A stretch of DNA of 41,982 nt. It comes from Alloalcanivorax xenomutans. Its GTDB lineage: Bacteria; Pseudomonadota; Gammaproteobacteria; Pseudomonadales; Alcanivoracaceae. The notes below the pieces were generated by a model, which was given only the letters and a program-made list of their open reading frames with translations, ran no database searches and was not told the DNA's origin. The DNA lies in contig NZ_OBMO01000032.1 of the NCBI RefSeq assembly GCF_900217905.1, positions 1-41,982 of the forward strand. Reading direction: 5' to 3'. The position numbers were made by a program, and so were the translations under genes. This document shows, one piece after another, positions 8,537 to 16,873 of the stretch; within the stretch, counting starts at the first letter, position 1, and the number at the start of each line of letters is the position of its first letter.

Positions 8537-9424
8537 CTACCCGCCTTCGGAGGGTTTCGCGGTCAGGGCGGCCATGCCTCGAATATCGCTCTTGCCGGTG
8601 CGATACTCGATCAGAAACTCCTTGCTTCCCCGCCTCACGATGATCTCACCAATGCCGCTATCCACCACGGAGCGGCGGGCCAGCAGGTCGTCTTCCTTGG
8701 TTCCCAGTGGATAGCCATTGGCGGAAAAGATAATGTCGCCTTTTTGGAAGCCGAACTTCTTGACCAGGTCACCCTCTTCATCAATCACCCGGTAGCCATT
8801 GGCTGTCTCCGGGCTCACCGGCTCGACGCCCATGGTTTTCATGGCCTTTTCCCGGTCACTCAGCAGCTTTTCCACTTCCGAATCGTCTTTCTTGTCATCC
8901 CGAGCCGGCTGTGCCGAGGCCACGATCCCTGGCATCGCTTCCCAGTCGAGTAGCGGCAGTTTCTCCAGGCGCCCTCCCCGCTTGAGCAACACGTGATCCA
9001 CCCGTAATGCATTCAGTGTGGCGCCACGGACCAGCTCATCGCCCACGTGATACAACCCCGCTTCTCCACCTTCGGGCTGGATGATCGCCCAGCCGTGCTC
9101 GTCCATCCGGTTATGGAAAACGCCGAGCAAGGTGAGTTTCATCCGGGTTTCTGGAGCATCGGAATGCACTTCAACCGTACCGCTCCCGGACAGGTATTCA
9201 CCGAACAGATTCCAGCTCTCGATTTCCACTTTCGTCAGCGTTGGGTTTCGCGAAGCCGCGGTTACGGGGAAATCGTCCGCGGGTATCCGTTCCGGCGGCT
9301 TGGGGCCGTGGATCAGCAGCGTCACGGTCCACACCACCAAGTATACCAACACGCCAAGCAGCACCAGCGATATCAGGTAGCGTGCGGCGCGACCCAGCAC
9401 GGCGATCAGAGCAAGACGGTTCAT
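8537..9424 (-). CDS. Orphan GspC-like type II secretion inner-membrane protein
   Basis: 295 residues from the ATG at 9424; a TTG two codons upstream is the alternative. Layout follows GspC. A short cytoplasmic N-terminus and one membrane helix (about residues 13-36) are followed by a periplasmic homology region with N-L-F-G, L-T-L-L-G-V-F and Y-H-V-G-D-E-L...G-A-T-L. A linker rich in Asp/Lys comes next, then a C-terminal PDZ-like segment starting G-Y-R-V-I-D-E-E-G and containing F-Q-K-G-D-I-I-F-S-A-N-G. GspC normally links the inner-membrane platform to the GspD secretin. No other gsp gene is nearby, so it may serve a T2SS encoded elsewhere or have another periplasmic role. Confidence 0.8.
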   Translation of the reverse strand: MNRLALIAVLGRAARYLISLVLLGVLVYLVVWTVTLLIHGPKPPERIPADDFPVTAASRNPTLTKVEIESWNLFGEYLSGSGTVEVHSDAPETRMKLTLLGVFHNRMDEHGWAIIQPEGGEAGLYHVGDELVRGATLNALRVDHVLLKRGGRLEKLPLLDWEAMPGIVASAQPARDDKKDDSEVEKLLSDREKAMKTMGVEPVSPETANGYRVIDEEGDLVKKFGFQKGDIIFSANGYPLGTKEDDLLARRSVVDSGIGEIIVRRGSKEFLIEYRTGKSDIRGMAALTAKPSEGG

Positions 9425-9457
9425 TGCCAAAAGACCTCTTGATCAACGCACCGCCGA

Positions 9458-10189
9458 TTATTCTTCACTGTCGTCGCCCGGTGGGCTTTCACCCTCCTGT
9501 CTTGGGCTCTTTCTGGGCCTCCCCCGGGGCCGGCCATACACGCGCTCACCGTATTTTTCCGCCACTTCACGGATGAAGCGGTCCGAGCCGGTAACCAGCC
9601 CCCGGGTCACCGCGTTGACGATGAAGTCCACTTCCTTCGGGTTGTTGCCCATACGCAGATATTCCCGGTAGGCGAGGCGACGCTCATCCCGGTTCGTTCC
9701 CAGACGCAGGTACTCTTCCGGATCGTCCAGCCAGCTGGTCTGAGTCTTCTCGCAGCGCATGCGCAAGCTGCTATGGGCGTACTGATTGATCTTCTGCACC
9801 AGCCCCCTCGTCACTGGCAGCAGCTCAATCATCCGCATGATGGTCAGGACCCACTGGCTGGGTTGCACCGGCGTGGACAGGAAACGGCTTTCCCAAGGCG
9901 ATTCCTCCCCATGAATCTTCTTGAAGAACAGAGCGGTGCGGCAGGACAAGCCTTTCATGAAGCGGGATACTTCCGTGGCCCGCCCGGTGGGGGTGATCAA
10001 CAAATGGACTTCGCCGGGCAGCAGACACCAGGCGTGGATCTCGACTTCGTACTCCCTGCGCAATTCCAACAGCTGCCGCTCGCAGTAGTTGAAATCCACC
10101 GTGGTACGAAAGATCGGGCTGCCGTCTCGGGTTTTATGCACTACATAGTGAGGGACACCTTGCAGCAAAACGCGTTCCTTGCTGCTCAT
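9458..10189 (-). CDS. Degenerate REP-associated tyrosine transposase-like protein with AT-hook
   Basis: 243 residues; AAGGAGAAGC precedes the ATG. The fold signature is that of Y1 transposases/RAYTs: V-P-H-Y-V-V-H at 12-18, the L-L-P-G-E-V-H-L-L-I-T-P strand, and the K-G-L-S helix before W-E-S-R-F-L-S-T-P-V. Two catalytic features are missing. The usual H-u-H metal motif reads E-V-H, and the catalytic Tyr expected in the K-G-x-S-x-R-Y helix reads R-T. The C-terminus ends in Y-G-R-P-R-G-R-P-R-K, a canonical AT-hook core (PRGRP). I read it as a DNA-binding protein derived from a RAYT that has lost cleavage activity. Dispersed REP-like elements in the same window fit such an ancestry. Confidence 0.8.
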   Translation of the reverse strand: MSSKERVLLQGVPHYVVHKTRDGSPIFRTTVDFNYCERQLLELRREYEVEIHAWCLLPGEVHLLITPTGRATEVSRFMKGLSCRTALFFKKIHGEESPWESRFLSTPVQPSQWVLTIMRMIELLPVTRGLVQKINQYAHSSLRMRCEKTQTSWLDDPEEYLRLGTNRDERRLAYREYLRMGNNPKEVDFIVNAVTRGLVTGSDRFIREVAEKYGERVYGRPRGRPRKSPRQEGESPPGDDSEE

Positions 10190-10993
10190 AGCGCTTCTCC
10201 TTGTTATTGATTTCGCTGAGCTTCCCCGGCCCAGACTGCGCCGGGCTTACATAACATTACTTCCTGGTACGGTTATGAAACTAAAACCCTAACGCTTTTA
10301 GAGCTCTTTAGGAACCCTTTAATATTTACAGTCGTGCACTTTTAATAAGACAATGATTTTGTATTTCCTGTCCCCTTTTTAAGCACCCCGTTTAAAGCCT
10401 TTTCCGGGATTAGCAAACGCTCACTTGATTACAAATCGGTGTATATTGAAACCGCCTTTGTATACCCGTTTTTGCGCCTTTCTAAGGTTCTTACGTCCGG
10501 TTTTTTGCATCCACACACAGGAACCAAATAAATCGCAATAAGCGCGTTTCCGCTTAGTCATTTTTTTTGCCTCCGATCGCCCCTAGAGTTCACTTGTTCG
10601 CTCTTTATGAGAGGTAAACCCGCGCGGTTTACAAGGACGGCATTGGCCTCTTTGGCAGCGACGACAGGATTTGGGGACGCTCCTTGGCCGCTGACATCGG
10701 ATCAGCTGCCAAGCCGTGTCCTTCACGTCCTTCCCCAACTACCGCGCCACACCGGTCCGCCAGCAAAGCAATTGGCTGTTTCTGCTGCCTTCCATGGCGA
10801 TGCGGCCAGTACGGTAAATTGATCGCCTCCATACCCGCTGATACATTCAAACGCGTATCGTCACGATGCCCTGAGCGTCCGGTATGACCTGTTTTTCAAA
10901 GCCCTCGTGGACGCGTTTCCACACACGCCTAGCGAAGCCAGCCTCTCGACAGCGAAAACAGACCCGATTTTCTGTCGGATCACGGAGCCCCCA
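10190..10993. other. 800-bp AT-shifted intergenic region between divergent genes
   Basis: No convincing gene. About 10255-10570 is clearly poorer in GC than its surroundings. It carries a weak terminator-like element (TAAGCG, 6-nt loop, CGCTTA at 10539-10556, with T8 at 10561-10568) and the perfect hairpin GTAAACC-CGCGC-GGTTTAC at 10614-10632. The latter could be an operator. Short frames from 10607 on have no good ribosome binding site. Confidence 0.5.
10614..10632. promoter_or_regulatory. Dyad GTAAACC-N5-GGTTTAC
   Basis: Perfect 7-bp inverted repeat with a 5-nt spacer in the long upstream region of the solute-binding-like gene at 10994. Candidate operator only; no regulator is linked. Confidence 0.35.
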
Positions 10994-11986
10994 ATGAAAA
11001 GAACCGCGTTGTACTTGCTTACCCCCCTGCTCATCGCCCTCTCCCTGCCCACCCTGGCGGAACCGATCAAGCGCAAAGTGTGCGTGTTCGACATCGTCGG
11101 CAACGCCGGGCCGATCATGAACAGCGCCCGCGACTGGAAGACCACCGCTTTGTCCTGGGGCCTGGATGTGGAACTGCTGCCCTATACCAGTGAGTTGATC
11201 GCCACCGAGGATCTGAAGGCCGGTGTCTGTGACGCCGCGCTGGTGACCGGGATCCGCGCCCGCGGATTCAATAAGTTCGCCGGCACCATCGACGCCATCG
11301 GCGCGGTGCCCAGCATGGATCACTTGCGCATCATCTCCCAGGTTCTGGCCAGCCCGAAGATGGCGGACAAGTTGGAAGGCGGTAACTACTCCGTCGCCGG
11401 TTTCGCGCCGGCGGGCCCCGCTTATATCTTCGTCAATGATCGCAAGATCAATACGCTGGACAAGGCCGCCGGCAAGAAAGTGGCGGTGCTGGAATACGAT
11501 GAAACCCAGGCCGGCCTGGTGTCGCAGGTGGGCGCCACGCCAGTGGATTCCGATGTCACCAACTTCTCCACTAAATTCAACAACGGTTCGGTGGATGTGA
11601 TCTTCGCGCCCCTGGCGGTCTATCAGGCGCTGGAACTGTATAAAGGGCTCTCCCCGGACGGCGGCATCATCGACTATCCGCTGGTGCAACTGACCCTGCA
11701 GGTTATCGCCAAGACCGATCGCTTTCCCAAGGAGATGTTCCAGAAATCACGCAGCTATTTTTATGAGAACTTCGACCGCTTCCGGCAGCAGGTGGAACAG
11801 GAATCAAAAGCGGTGGATCCAAAATGGTGGGTGAAAATTCCCGATGAGGACAAAGCGGAATACGAATTGATGATGCAGGAAGCTCGCGATCAGCTCCGCG
11901 ATCAGGGCTATTACGATCCGGACATGCTGACCATCATGCGCAAGATCCGCTGCAAGCTGGACGCCTCCCGGGCCGAGTGCACCTGA
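10994..11986 (+). CDS. Putative periplasmic solute-binding protein (DUF6091-like), copy A
   Basis: 330 residues from the ATG at 10994, which has GGAG 7 nt upstream and begins a signal peptide (K-R-T, hydrophobic core, L-A-E at about residue 20). An upstream in-frame start at 10907 would bury the signal peptide. The mature protein looks like a periplasmic binding protein. It has K-V-C-V-F-D-I-V-G near the N-terminus, L-K-A-G-V-C-D-A-A-L-V-T, P-A-G-P-A-Y-I-F-V-N-D, K-V-A-V-L-E-Y-D, and paired Cys near the C-terminus. Members of this family are annotated as putative solute-binding proteins; no substrate is known to me. It converges on a paralogue (12117-13292). Confidence 0.75.
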   Translation: MKRTALYLLTPLLIALSLPTLAEPIKRKVCVFDIVGNAGPIMNSARDWKTTALSWGLDVELLPYTSELIATEDLKAGVCDAALVTGIRARGFNKFAGTIDAIGAVPSMDHLRIISQVLASPKMADKLEGGNYSVAGFAPAGPAYIFVNDRKINTLDKAAGKKVAVLEYDETQAGLVSQVGATPVDSDVTNFSTKFNNGSVDVIFAPLAVYQALELYKGLSPDGGIIDYPLVQLTLQVIAKTDRFPKEMFQKSRSYFYENFDRFRQQVEQESKAVDPKWWVKIPDEDKAEYELMMQEARDQLRDQGYYDPDMLTIMRKIRCKLDASRAECT

Positions 11987-12014
11987 GGTTGTCGGTTGAA
12001 GCATTAATTCTCTT

Positions 12015-12092
12015 CTGTAGGAGCCTGCCTTGCAGGCGAATCACCCTGGCGGTGGAAGAAAAAGCATTCGCCAGCAGGGCTGGCTCCTACAG
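12015..12092. terminator. REP-type palindrome between convergent paralogues
   Basis: The arms at 12015-12041 and 12066-12092 are 27 bases each and reverse complements with three mismatches; the outer 11 bp (CTGTAGGAGCC / GGCTCCTACAG) are perfect. It lies 28 nt after one stop and 24 nt before the other, so it probably acts as a bidirectional terminator. Its sequence belongs to the dispersed REP-like family. Confidence 0.75.
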
Positions 12093-12116
12093 TAGTTGGA
12101 AATCGGGGCAGCTGCT

Positions 12117-13292
12117 CTATTCCACCGGGTTGACACATTCTCCCCGGTTGGGGTCCAGCCTGCAGCGCACCTTGCGTTCCAGGGTCAACATGTCCGCGCT
12201 GTAATACCCCTTCCCGCGCAGGGTCAAACGGGCATCCTGCATCATCATCTCGTACTCGCGTTTATCCCGATCCGGAATTTCAATCCACCAGTGACCCGGT
12301 ACCTTGGCCTGCTCTTGCGCCAGGCACGCCATGATCCGGTCGTAACCGTTGAAGAATTCCTCGCGCACCAGTTGCGCCACTTCATTGGGGAATTTATCGG
12401 CACGTCCGATCAGTTGCATGGTGATCTGCGCCAACGGGTAATTGATAATGCCACCATTGGGGCGCATACCCTTGTACAGCTCCAGCACTTCATAGGCCAC
12501 GATCGGCGCCGCCAGCACATCCACCACGCCGTTGTTGAATTTGTTCGGCGCGGAAACAATATCGGAGTTGACCGGCGTGGCGCCGATTTGCGCCACCATT
12601 TCCGCTTGAACCGGATCGTAATCCAATACCGCCACCCGTTTGCCGGCGGCGTTGGCCAGGGTATTGATGGCGCGGTCATTGACGAAGATATAAGCCGGTC
12701 CGGCCGGGGCGATGCCGAGCACCACATAACCGTTGGCTACCATGCGCGGCGCCACTTTCGGGCTGGCCATGGCGCGCAACAACAGCTTCATGTGATCGTC
12801 GGAAGGCAGCGCGCCGATGGCATCGATGGTGCCGGTGTATTGATTGAACAAACGGGCGCGCAGGCCACTGATCAGGGCGGCGTCGCAAATCCCGGCTTTC
12901 AGATCCTCCACCACCACGCTTTCGCTGGTGTAAGGCACCATTTCCAGATCCACCCCGTACTTCAGAACCCGGCTCCGCTGATCCTCGGCGGCCTTGAAGA
13001 TGGGGCCGGCGCGGCCGGCGATGTCCCAGATGCAGATACGCCGTTTAACCGGCTCTCCCGGCTTATAGCCGGCCACTTTTTGCATTGCCTGAATACGCTC
13101 ATCCAGGGAGCGGTCCTGGTCAAAGGCGATGGCGCGCAGCTTGTCCGCCAGCTCCGGGGTCAACGTTACTCCGGGGGCGAAGCGTTTGATCTCGGCCTGC
13201 TGCGCCGGGGTCAGATCCAGCGCCTTGTCGGCACCGGCAGGGAGAGAAACGGATAAAACCAGAGAAACACAAAGCAGCCGTAAAATACGCAC
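12117..13292 (-). CDS. Putative periplasmic solute-binding protein (DUF6091-like), copy B
   Basis: 391 residues with a signal peptide (M-R-I-L-R-L-L-C, cleavage near P-A-G-A-D). It aligns with copy A over its whole C-terminal 300 residues: R-R-I-C-I-W-D-I-A-G-R-A-G-P-I, L-K-A-G-I-C-D-A-A-L, P-A-G-P-A-Y-I-F-V-N-D-R, R-V-A-V-L-D-Y-D, and the terminal C-R-L-D-P-N-R-G-E-C. It differs by an extra N-terminal segment of about 60 residues (L-T-P-A-Q-Q-A-E...) rich in charged helices. The two copies are convergent with a palindrome between them, so they arose by an inverted duplication or were brought together; they have separate promoters. Substrate unknown. Confidence 0.75.
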   Translation of the reverse strand: MRILRLLCVSLVLSVSLPAGADKALDLTPAQQAEIKRFAPGVTLTPELADKLRAIAFDQDRSLDERIQAMQKVAGYKPGEPVKRRICIWDIAGRAGPIFKAAEDQRSRVLKYGVDLEMVPYTSESVVVEDLKAGICDAALISGLRARLFNQYTGTIDAIGALPSDDHMKLLLRAMASPKVAPRMVANGYVVLGIAPAGPAYIFVNDRAINTLANAAGKRVAVLDYDPVQAEMVAQIGATPVNSDIVSAPNKFNNGVVDVLAAPIVAYEVLELYKGMRPNGGIINYPLAQITMQLIGRADKFPNEVAQLVREEFFNGYDRIMACLAQEQAKVPGHWWIEIPDRDKREYEMMMQDARLTLRGKGYYSADMLTLERKVRCRLDPNRGECVNPVE

Positions 13293-13677
13293 GAAACCTC
13301 CGGTCAGCGAATCCGATGCCTGGGCTTCGCATTATGGGCAAGCCGTCTGGCGAACGCCTGACCAAAGCGACATGGCGAGGGGCGTTGATGCCAAGCGGAA
13401 GCGTGGCTTGCCCTGCAAATTCGCCAGCAGGCTGGCTCCCACAGTTCGCGCTACGAAGCCGCTGTGGGAGCTTGCCTGCAAGCGAACGTACCCACACCGG
13501 AGGCCGGGATTAGCCAGGCAGGGCTGGCTCCTGCAAATGTAATCACCGCCGAGTCGGGCCCTATGGACCGGCACATTCAGTACTAAAGTAGTAGTGATCC
13601 GACTCCCTCGGCAGTGCTCAAATGAATCGGCCGATCACGGCCAATCTCTGACACGAATAACAATCGAGGAGCTCGCT
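13293..13677. other. Intergenic region between copy B and the pqq operon
   Basis: Divergent upstream region. It holds REP-like elements at 13419-13535 and, nearer pqqA, the perfect palindrome ATCGGCCGAT (13626-13635), a possible operator. The pqqA ribosome binding site CGAGGAG lies at about 13665-13671. I could not assign a confident promoter. Confidence 0.5.
13419..13535. repeat. Cluster of three REP-like units
   Basis: ATTCGCCAGCAGGCTGG-CTCCCACAG, then CTACGAAGCCGCTGTGGGAG-CTTGCCTGCAAGCGAA in inverted orientation, then a partial AGCCAGGCAGGGCTGGCTCC. This head-to-head pairing is the same as at 21238-21330 and 28701-28807. Confidence 0.8.
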
Positions 13678-13749
13678 ATGTGGACCAAACCCAGCTATGT
13701 GGACATGCGCATCGGCTTTGAAGTCACCATGTACATTTCCAATCGCTGA
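13678..13749 (+). CDS. pqqA: PQQ precursor peptide PqqA
   Basis: 23-residue peptide M-W-T-K-P-S-Y ending in E-V-T-M-Y-I-S-N-R. The Glu and Tyr in the conserved E-x-x-x-Y motif (E15, Y19) are the two residues cross-linked to form pyrroloquinoline quinone. AGGAG lies 6 nt before the ATG. It is the first gene of the pqq operon, 56 nt before pqqB. It is the substrate of PqqE/PqqD and of the downstream peptidases. Confidence 0.95.
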   Translation: MWTKPSYVDMRIGFEVTMYISNR

Positions 13750-13805
13750 CGCTGGTGCCCGCGGTCCCGCGCTGGCGGGATCCGCGGGACCAGGCTCTGA
13801 CGCCT

Positions 13806-14717
13806 ATGTATATCCGAGTTCTCGGCTCGGCGGCCGGCGGCGGCTTTCCCCAGTGGAATTGCCAGTGCGCCAATTGCGCCGGGCTGCGCCAGGGCACCAT
13901 CGACGCGGTGCCCCGCACCCAGTCCTCCATCGCGCTGTCCGACGATGGCGAGCACTGGATTCTGTGTAATACCTCACCGGACATCCGCGCCCAATTGGAA
14001 AGCACGCCGGAACTGCGCCGGACGGACGGCAAACGCGGTACCGCCATTGGCGCCATCGTGCTGATGGACAGCCAGATCGATCACACCACCGGCCTGCTGA
14101 TGTTGCGCGAGGGCTGCCCCCATGAGGTGTGGTGTACCGAGATGGTCCATCAGGATCTGTGCACCGGCTTTCCGCTGTTCCGCATCCTCGACCACTGGAA
14201 CGGCGGACTACGCTGGAACCCGATTCCGTTGGCCGGTGAGTTCCGCATCCCCTGTTGTCCGGGACTGAGCCTCACGCCAATCCCGCTGCGCAGCGCGGCG
14301 CCACCCTATTCTCCGCACCGAAATGATCCCCACCCCGGCGACAACATCGGCCTGCTGGTGGAGGATGCCAACGGCAAGCGCCTGTTCTACGCGCCCGGCC
14401 TTGGCCAGGTGGACGCCGATTTGCGCGGCCTGATGGCCAGTGCCGATTGCCTGTTGGTGGACGGCACTTTCTGGCGCGAGGACGAAATGCGCCACGCCGG
14501 CGTCGGCACCAAACCAGCCAGCAAAATGGGCCATCTGCCGCAGAGCGGCCCGGGCGGCATGCTGGAGCTGCTGGCCAGTCTGCCGGAACCCCAACGCCGG
14601 ATACTCATCCATATCAATAACACCAATCCGATCCTCGACCACGGCTCCGAGGAGCGCGCCCGGGTGGAAAGCCAGGGGGTCGAGGTGGCCTACGATGGAA
14701 TGGCGATCCGATTATGA
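13806..14717 (+). CDS. pqqB: PQQ biosynthesis protein PqqB
   Basis: 303 residues from the ATG at 13806 ([18 protein letters not shown]), the usual PqqB start and length; the frame is open further upstream but that part is not conserved. It has the metallo-beta-lactamase fold, with the zinc-binding C-x-C-x-x-C (C19, C21, C24) and D-S-Q-I-D-H at 88-93. PqqB is a non-haem-iron hydroxylase-like enzyme acting on the excised Glu-Tyr product before PqqC. The stop overlaps the pqqC start (ATGA), indicating translational coupling. Confidence 0.95.
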   Translation: MYIRVLGSAAGGGFPQWNCQCANCAGLRQGTIDAVPRTQSSIALSDDGEHWILCNTSPDIRAQLESTPELRRTDGKRGTAIGAIVLMDSQIDHTTGLLMLREGCPHEVWCTEMVHQDLCTGFPLFRILDHWNGGLRWNPIPLAGEFRIPCCPGLSLTPIPLRSAAPPYSPHRNDPHPGDNIGLLVEDANGKRLFYAPGLGQVDADLRGLMASADCLLVDGTFWREDEMRHAGVGTKPASKMGHLPQSGPGGMLELLASLPEPQRRILIHINNTNPILDHGSEERARVESQGVEVAYDGMAIRL

Positions 14718-15478
14718 GCGAGCAGGCCCCCGCCCTGCCCCTGAGCCGCGCCGAGTTCGAACAGGCGTTGCGCGACAAGGGCCGTTACTACCACATCCAT
14801 CATCCTTACCACGTGGCCATGTATGAGGGCCGCGCCAGCCGCCGGCAAATCCAGGGCTGGGTGGCGAACCGGTATTACTATCAAGTGAATATTCCGGTGA
14901 AGGACGCCGCCATCCTCGCCAACTGCCGGGACCGGGATGTCCGCCGCGAATGGGTGCAGCGTATTCATGACCACGATGGCGCCGCCGGCGGCGAAGGCGG
15001 CATCGAAGCCTGGATCCGCCTGGGCGAGGCGGTGGGCCTGAGCGCCGGAGAAATACGCTCCCAGGAACATGTGCTGCCCGGGGTGCGCTTCGCGGTGGAC
15101 GCCTACGTGCAGTTCGCCCGCGCCGCCAGTTGGCAGGAGGCGGCCTGTTCGTCCCTGACCGAACTGTTCGCGCCGCAGATTCACCAGTCGCGGCTGGACA
15201 GCTGGCCCCGGCATTATCCGTGGATCGGCGAGGATGGATATCACTACTTCCGCAACCGCATGGGCGAGGCACGGCGGGACGTGGAACATGGTCTGCGCAT
15301 TACGCTGGATCATTTCACTACCCACGAGGCCCAGCAGCGGGCGTTGGATATTCTGCAGTTCAAGCTGGATATTCTGTGGACCATGCTCGACGCCATGAGC
15401 ATGGCCTACGAACTGGAACGGCCGCCCTACCATACCGTCACCGATAAAGGCGTCTGGCACCGGGGGTTGCAGCAATGA
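14714..15478 (+). CDS. pqqC: Pyrroloquinoline-quinone synthase PqqC
   Basis: 254 residues. It belongs to the haem-oxygenase-like TENA/PqqC family and performs the final eight-electron oxidation and ring closure to PQQ without a metal cofactor. It shows the characteristic [24 protein letters not shown], and R-I-H-D-H-D-G segments. It overlaps pqqB by 4 nt and pqqD by 4 nt. Confidence 0.95.
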   Translation: MSEQAPALPLSRAEFEQALRDKGRYYHIHHPYHVAMYEGRASRRQIQGWVANRYYYQVNIPVKDAAILANCRDRDVRREWVQRIHDHDGAAGGEGGIEAWIRLGEAVGLSAGEIRSQEHVLPGVRFAVDAYVQFARAASWQEAACSSLTELFAPQIHQSRLDSWPRHYPWIGEDGYHYFRNRMGEARRDVEHGLRITLDHFTTHEAQQRALDILQFKLDILWTMLDAMSMAYELERPPYHTVTDKGVWHRGLQQ

Positions 15479-15753
15479 GCGCACCAGATCACGACGCCAT
15501 TCCGCTGTTGCGCCGGGGCTTCCGTCTGCAATGGGAACCGGCGCAGCAGGCCCATGTGCTGCTGTATCCGGAAGGCATGGTGAAACTGAATGACAGTGCC
15601 GCCCAGATCCTCACGCTGGTGAACGGCGAGCGCAGCGTCGCGGACATTGTCGCCACTCTGCATCAGCGCTTCCCGGAGGTACCGGATCTGGAAGCGGACG
15701 TGCTGGATTTTCTCGAGGCCGCCCATGGCAACCACTGGCTCACCGAACGCTGA
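15475..15753 (+). CDS. pqqD: PqqA-binding peptide chaperone PqqD
   Basis: 92 residues, winged-helix RRE (RiPP recognition element) fold. It binds PqqA and presents it to PqqE. Matches the family at [23 protein letters not shown] and the C-terminal D-V-x-x-F-L-E-A helix. Its 3' end contains the start of pqqE in another frame (29-nt overlap). Confidence 0.95.
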   Translation: MSAPDHDAIPLLRRGFRLQWEPAQQAHVLLYPEGMVKLNDSAAQILTLVNGERSVADIVATLHQRFPEVPDLEADVLDFLEAAHGNHWLTER

Positions 15754-16873
15754 GATCCGCCCGGGACCGCCGTTATGGCTGTTGGCGGAGCTGACCTACC
15801 GTTGCCCGCTGCAATGCCCCTATTGCTCCAACCCGGTGGATTTTGCCGACCAGGGCCAGGAGCTGGACACCGGGCAATGGCTGGACGTGTTCGCCCAGGC
15901 ACGGGCCATGGGCGCGGCCCAGTTGGGCTTGTCCGGCGGCGAACCGCTGACCCGGCCGGACCTGGTCGAGTTGGTCTCCGGTGCCCGCGAACTGGGTTAT
16001 TACAGTAACCTGATCACCTCCGGCATGGGGCTGAACCGGGACAAGGTCCGCGCCCTGGCGGACGCCGGTCTGGACCACATTCAAATCAGTTTCCAGGATG
16101 CCGAAGAGGCCGGTAATCAATTGATGGCGGGCTCCCGCAAGGCGTTCCAGCATAAGTTGGAAATGGCCCGGGCGGTGAAGGCGCACGATTTCCCCATGGT
16201 GCTCAATATCGTCATTCACCGGCACAACATCGACCGTATCGGCGATATTATCCAACTGTGTCTGGACCTGGAGGCCGACTATGTGGAGCTGGCTACCTGC
16301 CAGTACTACGGCTGGGCCCACTTGAACCGGCAAGGCCTGATGCCTTCGCGGGCGCAGTTGCAACAAGCGGAACAAACGGTGGCGGACTATCGGCGCCGCC
16401 TGGAAGAGGCCACCAATCCCTGCCAGTTGATCTTCGTGGTGCCGGACTACTATGAAGAGCGCCCGAAACCCTGCATGAACGGCTGGGGCAGTATGTTCCT
16501 GACCATCACCCCGGACGGCACCGCGCTGCCCTGCCACAGTGCCCGGCAATTGCCGATCGACTTCCCCAACGTCAGAGACCACACCATCGAGACCATCTGG
16601 CATCGCTCTCCCGGCTTCAATCATTTCCGCGGCGACGCCTGGATGCCCGAACCCTGCCGCTCCTGCGACGAGAAGCACGAGGACTTCGGCGGCTGCCGCT
16701 GCCAGGCCTACATGCTCACCGGCGATGCCGCCAACGCCGATCCGGTGTGCGCCAAGTCGCCGCATCACCACACCATCGTGGCGGCGCGGGAACAGGCCGG
16801 CACACCTCTGGATCAGGTGCCGCCACTGACCTACCGTAATGAACGCAATGCCCGGCTCATCTACCGGGGCTGA
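15725..16873 (+). CDS. pqqE: Radical SAM PqqA peptide cyclase PqqE
   Basis: 382 residues from the ATG at 15725, the family's usual length; the frame extends upstream to 15647 but that part lies within pqqD and is not PqqE-like. C27-P-L-Q-C31-P-Y-C34 binds the radical-SAM cluster. The C-terminal SPASM region supplies Cys for auxiliary clusters (P-C-M-N-G-W-G, L-P-C-H-S-A-R, P-C-R-S-C-D, G-G-C-R-C-Q-A, D-P-V-C). It joins Glu and Tyr of PqqA by a C-C bond. The 3' end overlaps the next gene by 35 nt. Confidence 0.95.
   Translation: MATTGSPNAEIRPGPPLWLLAELTYRCPLQCPYCSNPVDFADQGQELDTGQWLDVFAQARAMGAAQLGLSGGEPLTRPDLVELVSGARELGYYSNLITSGMGLNRDKVRALADAGLDHIQISFQDAEEAGNQLMAGSRKAFQHKLEMARAVKAHDFPMVLNIVIHRHNIDRIGDIIQLCLDLEADYVELATCQYYGWAHLNRQGLMPSRAQLQQAEQTVADYRRRLEEATNPCQLIFVVPDYYEERPKPCMNGWGSMFLTITPDGTALPCHSARQLPIDFPNVRDHTIETIWHRSPGFNHFRGDAWMPEPCRSCDEKHEDFGGCRCQAYMLTGDAANADPVCAKSPHHHTIVAAREQAGTPLDQVPPLTYRNERNARLIYRG

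Noticed and set aside
10607-10822. 71-codon frame upstream of the solute-binding gene
   Set aside because: No clear start signal and no recognisable protein pattern.
12096-13256. 386-codon plus-strand frame
   Set aside because: Antisense to solute-binding copy B; low-complexity His/Gly/Gln composition, no signal peptide or ribosome site.
13697-13969. 90-codon frame overlapping pqqA and pqqB
   Set aside because: The 23-residue PqqA and the PqqB start in other frames have diagnostic motifs; this one has none.
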